Assembly (NCBI RefSeq): GCF_900460245.1
Contig: NZ_UHIP01000002.1
Location: 434,001-498,000, forward strand
Origin: Vibrio fluvialis
GTDB lineage: Bacteria; Pseudomonadota; Gammaproteobacteria; Enterobacterales; Vibrionaceae
DNA length: 64,000 bases
Direction: 5' to 3'
Position numbers and translations under genes: made by a program. The notes beneath the pieces were generated by a model. It saw only the letters and a program-made list of their open reading frames with translations. It made no database searches and had not been told where the DNA came from. Each line of letters opens with the position of its first letter. The stretch's first letter is position 1. Positions 60,102 through 64,000 of this stretch are shown in pieces.

Positions 60102-61662
60102 GATTCAAGATGCCGGGCTGGATGCGACTGCTGTCTCGGGGGATGAGGCGATCAATTTCTGGAATCATGTGCGCCAGCATATTGCGACCACGCCGGAAGA
60201 AAAGGCGCTCAGCCTGACGTTCAGCGCGGAATACCACGCCGAAATGAATCGCCTTCAAGAAAGTATCGACGAGCTCAGTGCGGCACTGAAGTTGTTGTCA
60301 GGTAGTCAGCATATTGAGCTTATCCTATCGCTGAAAAACAGTTTAAGTGATCGTCTGGTCGAGCACGGCGATTACAACGCCGCTCTCAACGAATATGTTT
60401 CTGCCTCCAATCTCGCGGTAGAACATGGTTTCATTGATGACTATGTACTGGCGATTTTAGGTATGGGCAACCTGTGTGATGCCTATGGCGACCGTAACCG
60501 AGCGCTACGCTACTACCAAAAAATCGACAGCATCGACCACGCTATTTCCAGCCGCTCGCTACGTCTGCGCTACAAACTCTATATGTTGGCGTGCTACCTG
60601 CACTTGCGCCGTTTTACGGCCGCCAACGATCTGATCAAGGAGTGTGAAGAGCTGAGTATTCTGGTCAGCGACAAAACGCTGAGCGGTCAAATTCTGCTTT
60701 ATCAGGCAAAACTCTATCGTGAGCAAGGCAAGTTGGCGCAGGCCATCTCGACGCTGAGTAATGTGCAGTACACCCTGGGCAATGTGCATTCGACCTGGTT
60801 GTCGAATATGATCCGGATTGAAAAAGTATATTGCCTTGTAGAGATGGAAAAGCCTCATTTCTCCACTTTCCTTCTGGAGTCAACAGAGAAGCGTCTGCCC
60901 AACTTGGTTGCGCCGATTCTGGAAAAGCGCCTGTATGAAGCGTTCAGTCATGTATGCGAGCGTCAGGGCTTGTATCAAAAAGCGCTGACCTACGAGAAAA
61001 AGGGCTTTCAAATCGAATCCGATTTGATGAAACACATTCCGATTGGAGAGCTGGGCGCCACTCAGTTGCGTCGTCTGTCGCGCTTTGAATTACAGTTAAA
61101 ACTGATCCTCTCAGAGCTGGAAAACCGCGAACTCAAAGAGACCACGGAAAATCAGAAAAACACCGTAGCACAGCTGCAACAGGACGTATTTACCGACCCG
61201 ATGACCCGGCTGCACAACCGACGCTGGCTGGAAGTTAAACTCAAAGACCTGCTGCTTAACGAAGCTTCATTTGCATTTCTGGTTGTCGATATTGACCATT
61301 TTAAATCCATCAACGATGAGCTGAGCCATTTGGTGGGAGACAAAGCCATCGTCAATGTCTCGAATGAAATCGCGAACTACTTCGATTTCCAAGGCACCTC
61401 TTGCATCCGCTTTGGTGGCGAAGAGTTTCTGGTCATTCTGGAAAACGCAACACTGGAAGAAGCCACTAAACATGCGGAAGCGTTTCGCGAGCGCATCTAC
61501 CAGTTTAACTGGCCGGAGATTCTCGGCGAACGCGGCCTGACCGTCAGTATCGGCATTACTTTGCATCGTGACGGTGAGAATACGCAACGCACGTTTTACC
61601 GCGCAGACAAAGCACTTTACCGGGCCAAAGCAAATGGCCGGAACCAAGTCTGCACAGAATAG
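60082..61662 (+). CDS. TPR-GGDEF diguanylate cyclase
   Basis: The 526-residue protein has TPR-like repeats over about residues 25-340, a coiled-coil linker (NRELKETTENQKNTVAQLQQD), and a GGDEF domain with FTDPMTRLHNRRWLEVKL, VDIDHFKSINDELSHLVGDKA and an active-looking FGGEEFLVIL. It has no membrane spans, so it should be a cytoplasmic cyclase. ATG 60082 with AGGAAGAG upstream lies inside the preceding gene, and the longer frame is rejected. It is coupled with the TPR pseudo-GGDEF protein, its probable partner. Confidence 0.88.
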   Translation: MEVLLNKIQDAGLDATAVSGDEAINFWNHVRQHIATTPEEKALSLTFSAEYHAEMNRLQESIDELSAALKLLSGSQHIELILSLKNSLSDRLVEHGDYNAALNEYVSASNLAVEHGFIDDYVLAILGMGNLCDAYGDRNRALRYYQKIDSIDHAISSRSLRLRYKLYMLACYLHLRRFTAANDLIKECEELSILVSDKTLSGQILLYQAKLYREQGKLAQAISTLSNVQYTLGNVHSTWLSNMIRIEKVYCLVEMEKPHFSTFLLESTEKRLPNLVAPILEKRLYEAFSHVCERQGLYQKALTYEKKGFQIESDLMKHIPIGELGATQLRRLSRFELQLKLILSELENRELKETTENQKNTVAQLQQDVFTDPMTRLHNRRWLEVKLKDLLLNEASFAFLVVDIDHFKSINDELSHLVGDKAIVNVSNEIANYFDFQGTSCIRFGGEEFLVILENATLEEATKHAEAFRERIYQFNWPEILGERGLTVSIGITLHRDGENTQRTFYRADKALYRAKANGRNQVCTE

Positions 61663-61865
61663 TCTCACCACTCTGGCGACACGAGGTTGCAGTGCCGCCA
61701 CTTGCATTCCCATTCTTGGATGTGAAGCATGGCCCAAATTAGCGTCATTATTTACGTTATTTGGTCATTTTATTCAGATTAAATCACTAAAACTTGTTTA
61801 ATATAAATAGGTGTTATCTCTCATGATTACGCCCACTTTTCTTACTTGGTTACAAGGACTCTTTC

Positions 61866-62243
61866 ATGTTTTTAGATTATTTTGCCCTCGGGGTATTAAT
61901 CTTCGTTGCCTTGGTTATTTTTTACGGCATTATCGTCATCCACGACATCCCTTATGAAATATCCAAAGAGCGTAACCATCCGCATCAGGATGCGATTCAC
62001 GTTGCGGGCTGGGTCAGCCTTTTCACGCTTCATGTCCTGTGGCCATTTCTCTGGATTTGGGCAACGCTGTGGCGCCCGGATCGCGGCTGGGGTTTTGCCA
62101 AACTACAAGAAGAACAACACGATATTCATCACCGCGTCGATGAACTGATCGACGAAATCGCGGCACTCAAGGCCGAAGTAGCGGCTCTCAAACAGCCTAA
62201 AACCAGCGCGCAACCGTCGGAAAAGAATGAGGAGCACAACTAA
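61866..62243 (+). CDS. yiaW: DUF3302 inner-membrane protein, YiaW-like
   Basis: The 125-residue protein has two N-terminal spans (LDYFALGVLIFVALVIFYGIIV; VSLFTLHVLWPFLWIWATLW) and a C-terminal coiled coil (QEEQHDIHHRVDELIDEIAALKAEVAALK). It is the partner of YiaV-type membrane fusion proteins in many gammaproteobacteria. AAGGA precedes ATG 61866. Its stop overlaps the next start (TAATG). Confidence 0.85.
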   Translation: MFLDYFALGVLIFVALVIFYGIIVIHDIPYEISKERNHPHQDAIHVAGWVSLFTLHVLWPFLWIWATLWRPDRGWGFAKLQEEQHDIHHRVDELIDEIAALKAEVAALKQPKTSAQPSEKNEEHN

Positions 62244-63373
62244 TGGATTTACTACTCATTCTGACCTACACCGCTATCTGTATCGCGATTTTCAAAATCT
62301 TCAAAATTCCGCTCAACAAATGGACGGTGCCGACCGCGGTGCTGGGCGGCGTGGTGCTGATCGGTACGCTGATCCTATTGATGAACTACAACCATCCGTT
62401 TACCTCGATTGGTGGTCAGGTGTACAACACCACACCTATCGTTTCGAGCGTGCGTGGTAAAGTTATCGAAGTCGATGTCGAACCGAACACACCGCTGCAT
62501 AAAGGCGATATTCTGTTCAAACTTGACCCTGTACCGTTTGAAGCCGCAGTCGTTCAGAAGCAAGCGGCGCTGGCGGAAGCGGAGCAAGATGTGCTGAGAC
62601 TGGAGTCTGCATACAAGCAAGCGACGGCATCGACAGTAAAAGCCGAAGCTGAACGCGATAAAGCCAAACGCGAAGCCGCTCGTTACGAGAAAGGCTACAA
62701 GCGCGGCGCATTTACCGCGCAACAGGTCGATACCACGCGTCAGGCTTACAAATCCGCTCAGGCTGCACTGGAAGTCGCTCAGGCTTTGGAAAATGAAGCG
62801 AAACTGGCATTTGAATCTCAGATCGACGGTGAGAACACCACGGTTGCACGTATCCGTGCAGAATTGACACAAGCTCAGTTTAATCTCGATGAGACCGTCG
62901 TTCGCGCGCCGACCGATGGCTACGTCACCCAACTGGCCCTGCGCCCGGGTATGATGGCGGTTCCGCTGCCTCTGGCTCCGGTGATGACCTTTGTGCATAC
63001 CGAAGAGAAGTACTACGTAGGTGCATTCCGCCAGAACTCTCTGCAACGCCTGCATCCGGGTTTTGAAGCAGAATTCCTGTTCCGCGCACTGCCTGGCAGA
63101 GTGTTTAAAGGTGAAGTGGTTGAAGTCATTCCTGCGATTGCAGAAGGCCAGATTCAGGCACGAGGTTCACTGCTTGGTACTCAGGCGCTGAATACTCAGG
63201 GCCGCGTGTTGGTGAAACTGCGCATCACTGATGACATGAGTGAGTTCAACCTGCCACTGGGTACTAATGCCGAAGTGGCGGTATACTCCGATACCTTTGA
63301 GCATGTATCCATCATGCGTAAAGTTTTGATTCGTATGAAGAGCTGGCAAAACTACCTCTATCTGGATCATTAA
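62243..63373 (+). CDS. yiaV: HlyD/EmrA-type membrane fusion protein, YiaV-like
   Basis: The 376-residue protein has two N-terminal spans, a lipoyl-like half (VRGKVIEVDVEPNTPLHKGDILFKLDP), a long coiled coil (about residues 105-205) and a beta-barrel domain. It is the periplasmic adaptor of a pump, forming a pair with the DUF3302 protein. Overlap TAATG proves the start. No ABC or MFS pump gene follows immediately. Confidence 0.88.
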   Translation: MDLLLILTYTAICIAIFKIFKIPLNKWTVPTAVLGGVVLIGTLILLMNYNHPFTSIGGQVYNTTPIVSSVRGKVIEVDVEPNTPLHKGDILFKLDPVPFEAAVVQKQAALAEAEQDVLRLESAYKQATASTVKAEAERDKAKREAARYEKGYKRGAFTAQQVDTTRQAYKSAQAALEVAQALENEAKLAFESQIDGENTTVARIRAELTQAQFNLDETVVRAPTDGYVTQLALRPGMMAVPLPLAPVMTFVHTEEKYYVGAFRQNSLQRLHPGFEAEFLFRALPGRVFKGEVVEVIPAIAEGQIQARGSLLGTQALNTQGRVLVKLRITDDMSEFNLPLGTNAEVAVYSDTFEHVSIMRKVLIRMKSWQNYLYLDH

Positions 63374-63385
63374 TCCTGACTGACA

Positions 63386-63416
63386 AAAAAACCGCCGAAC
63401 TTCGGCGGTTTTTTCT
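63386..63416. terminator. Terminator of yiaWV
   Basis: The stem AAAAAACCGCCGAA pairs with TTCGGCGGTTTTTT, an almost loop-free perfect repeat; the Ts on both strands allow bidirectional use with the following minus-strand gene. Confidence 0.9.
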
Positions 63417-63430
63417 TATCCGTGAGAACG

Positions 63431-64000
63431 TTAGCTCCAGCGCAGCACACGCACTTCGTTACCCTCTTCCGGCTGACGCGGAATGTTCAGCGATAGCACA
63501 AAAGAAACACCCGCCATGCCGGCGCCAATAAAGAATACCGCTGCCGGCGATACCAGCCACAACAACCCAAAGCTGACCGGAATCACGACGGCGGCAATGT
63601 GGTTGATGGTAAAAGCCACACCGGCGGTAGATGCCATGTCAGCCGGATCGGCGATCTTCTGAAAATAGGTTTTCACAGCCAACGCCAGCGCAAAAAACAG
63701 ATGATCAACCACATACAACCCTGCGGCCCAGTGCGCATCGGTAACCAGACCATATCCGACGAACACCAGAATCAGTCCCGTGTACTCAAACAACAGCGCT
63801 TTACGCTCCCCTACCACACCGATAAAACGACCGATACGTTTGGCAAACAGGAAGTTGAATACGTAGTTGATCAGGAATAACAACGTGATATCAGCAGCCG
63901 TATAGCCAAATTTTTCCACCATCAAAAAGCCCGCGAACACGGTAAAAATCTGACGGCGCGCGCCGCTCATGAAAGTCAGCGCGTAATAGAGCCAGTATCG
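63431..64000 (-). CDS. MFS transporter, C-terminal part (runs off the window)
   Basis: The minus-strand frame is open to the last base of the window, giving at least 189 residues. The first visible residues are RYWLYYALTFMSGARRQIFTV, followed by about six spans (ITLLFLINYVFNFLFAKRIGRFIGVVGERKALLFEYTGL, read in parts). The Gly/Arg-rich loop between spans is MFS motif A-like. The true start is outside the window, so the internal Met at 63970 is not the start. Confidence 0.75.
   Translation of the reverse strand, partial: RYWLYYALTFMSGARRQIFTVFAGFLMVEKFGYTAADITLLFLINYVFNFLFAKRIGRFIGVVGERKALLFEYTGLILVFVGYGLVTDAHWAAGLYVVDHLFFALALAVKTYFQKIADPADMASTAGVAFTINHIAAVVIPVSFGLLWLVSPAAVFFIGAGMAGVSFVLSLNIPRQPEEGNEVRVLRWS

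Noticed and set aside
1..64000. CRISPR array, tRNA, rRNA or prophage
   Set aside because: No regularly spaced direct repeats, cloverleaf-like sequences or phage structural genes were seen in the window.

Overview
The window looks like part of the second chromosome of a Vibrio, with a base composition near 50% G+C. This is inferred from gene content and order as I remember them from V. cholerae chromosome II: pstSCAB beside a chemoreceptor; a DEAD-box helicase, lipoprotein, L,D-transpeptidase, photolyase, MerR, YbgA-like and deoD run; and shyC and cdgA neighbours. The 740-residue HlyA-type cytolysin and 418-residue thermolabile hemolysin/lecithinase fit a halophilic species such as V. fluvialis or V. 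furnissii. The species is a guess, and no database search was possible.

Left part (1-24 kb) is accessory in character. It holds an NrtR-like NAD regulator with palindromic sites, a membrane transporter, and divergent hlyA and tlh. An SDR gene lies divergent from a LysR gene, followed by a kinase-fold orphan. A FecBCDE-type iron ABC operon and a TonB siderophore receptor each have a Fur-like box. Next come a small secreted protein under nested palindromes, an XRE regulator, a VIT/vWA protein with a GlyGly-CTERM tail, a small hydrolase, a chemoreceptor and a DODA-type dioxygenase/LysR pair.

Middle part (24-48 kb): OMP, UPF0251 and nitroreductase genes; a LysR regulator divergent from a HisC-like aminotransferase and an amino-acid binding protein; and a strong candidate sRNA (29261-29360) with a sigma54-like promoter. 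EamA, glutaredoxin-like and MFS/LysR genes and a GAF-GGDEF-EAL protein follow. ShyC is followed by a small glycogen-binding-like gene that needs a +1 frameshift, then SulP and YjiH transporters and a molybdopterin-fold protein coupled to CdgA. The pstSCAB operon has four tandem Pho half-sites.

Right part (48-64 kb): a chemoreceptor, a TTG-start RNA helicase, an Lpp-like lipoprotein and an overlapping operon (YbgA-like, MerR/LitR-like, photolyase, LysM-L,D-transpeptidase) headed by two matching 25-bp palindromes. These look like operators for the operon's own MerR protein and suggest a light or photo-oxidative-stress unit. Then come deoD, a zinc-finger transposase-like chromosomal gene, an overlapping pair of TPR proteins (one with a degenerate GGDEF fold, one with active-looking GGEEF), a yiaW-yiaV pair and a truncated MFS gene at the edge.

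The most unusual items are the candidate sRNA, the UUU-UAA +1 frameshift gene, the MerR operator pair and the TPR/pseudo-GGDEF plus TPR/GGEEF pair. I found no tRNA, rRNA, CRISPR array, insertion sequence or prophage.
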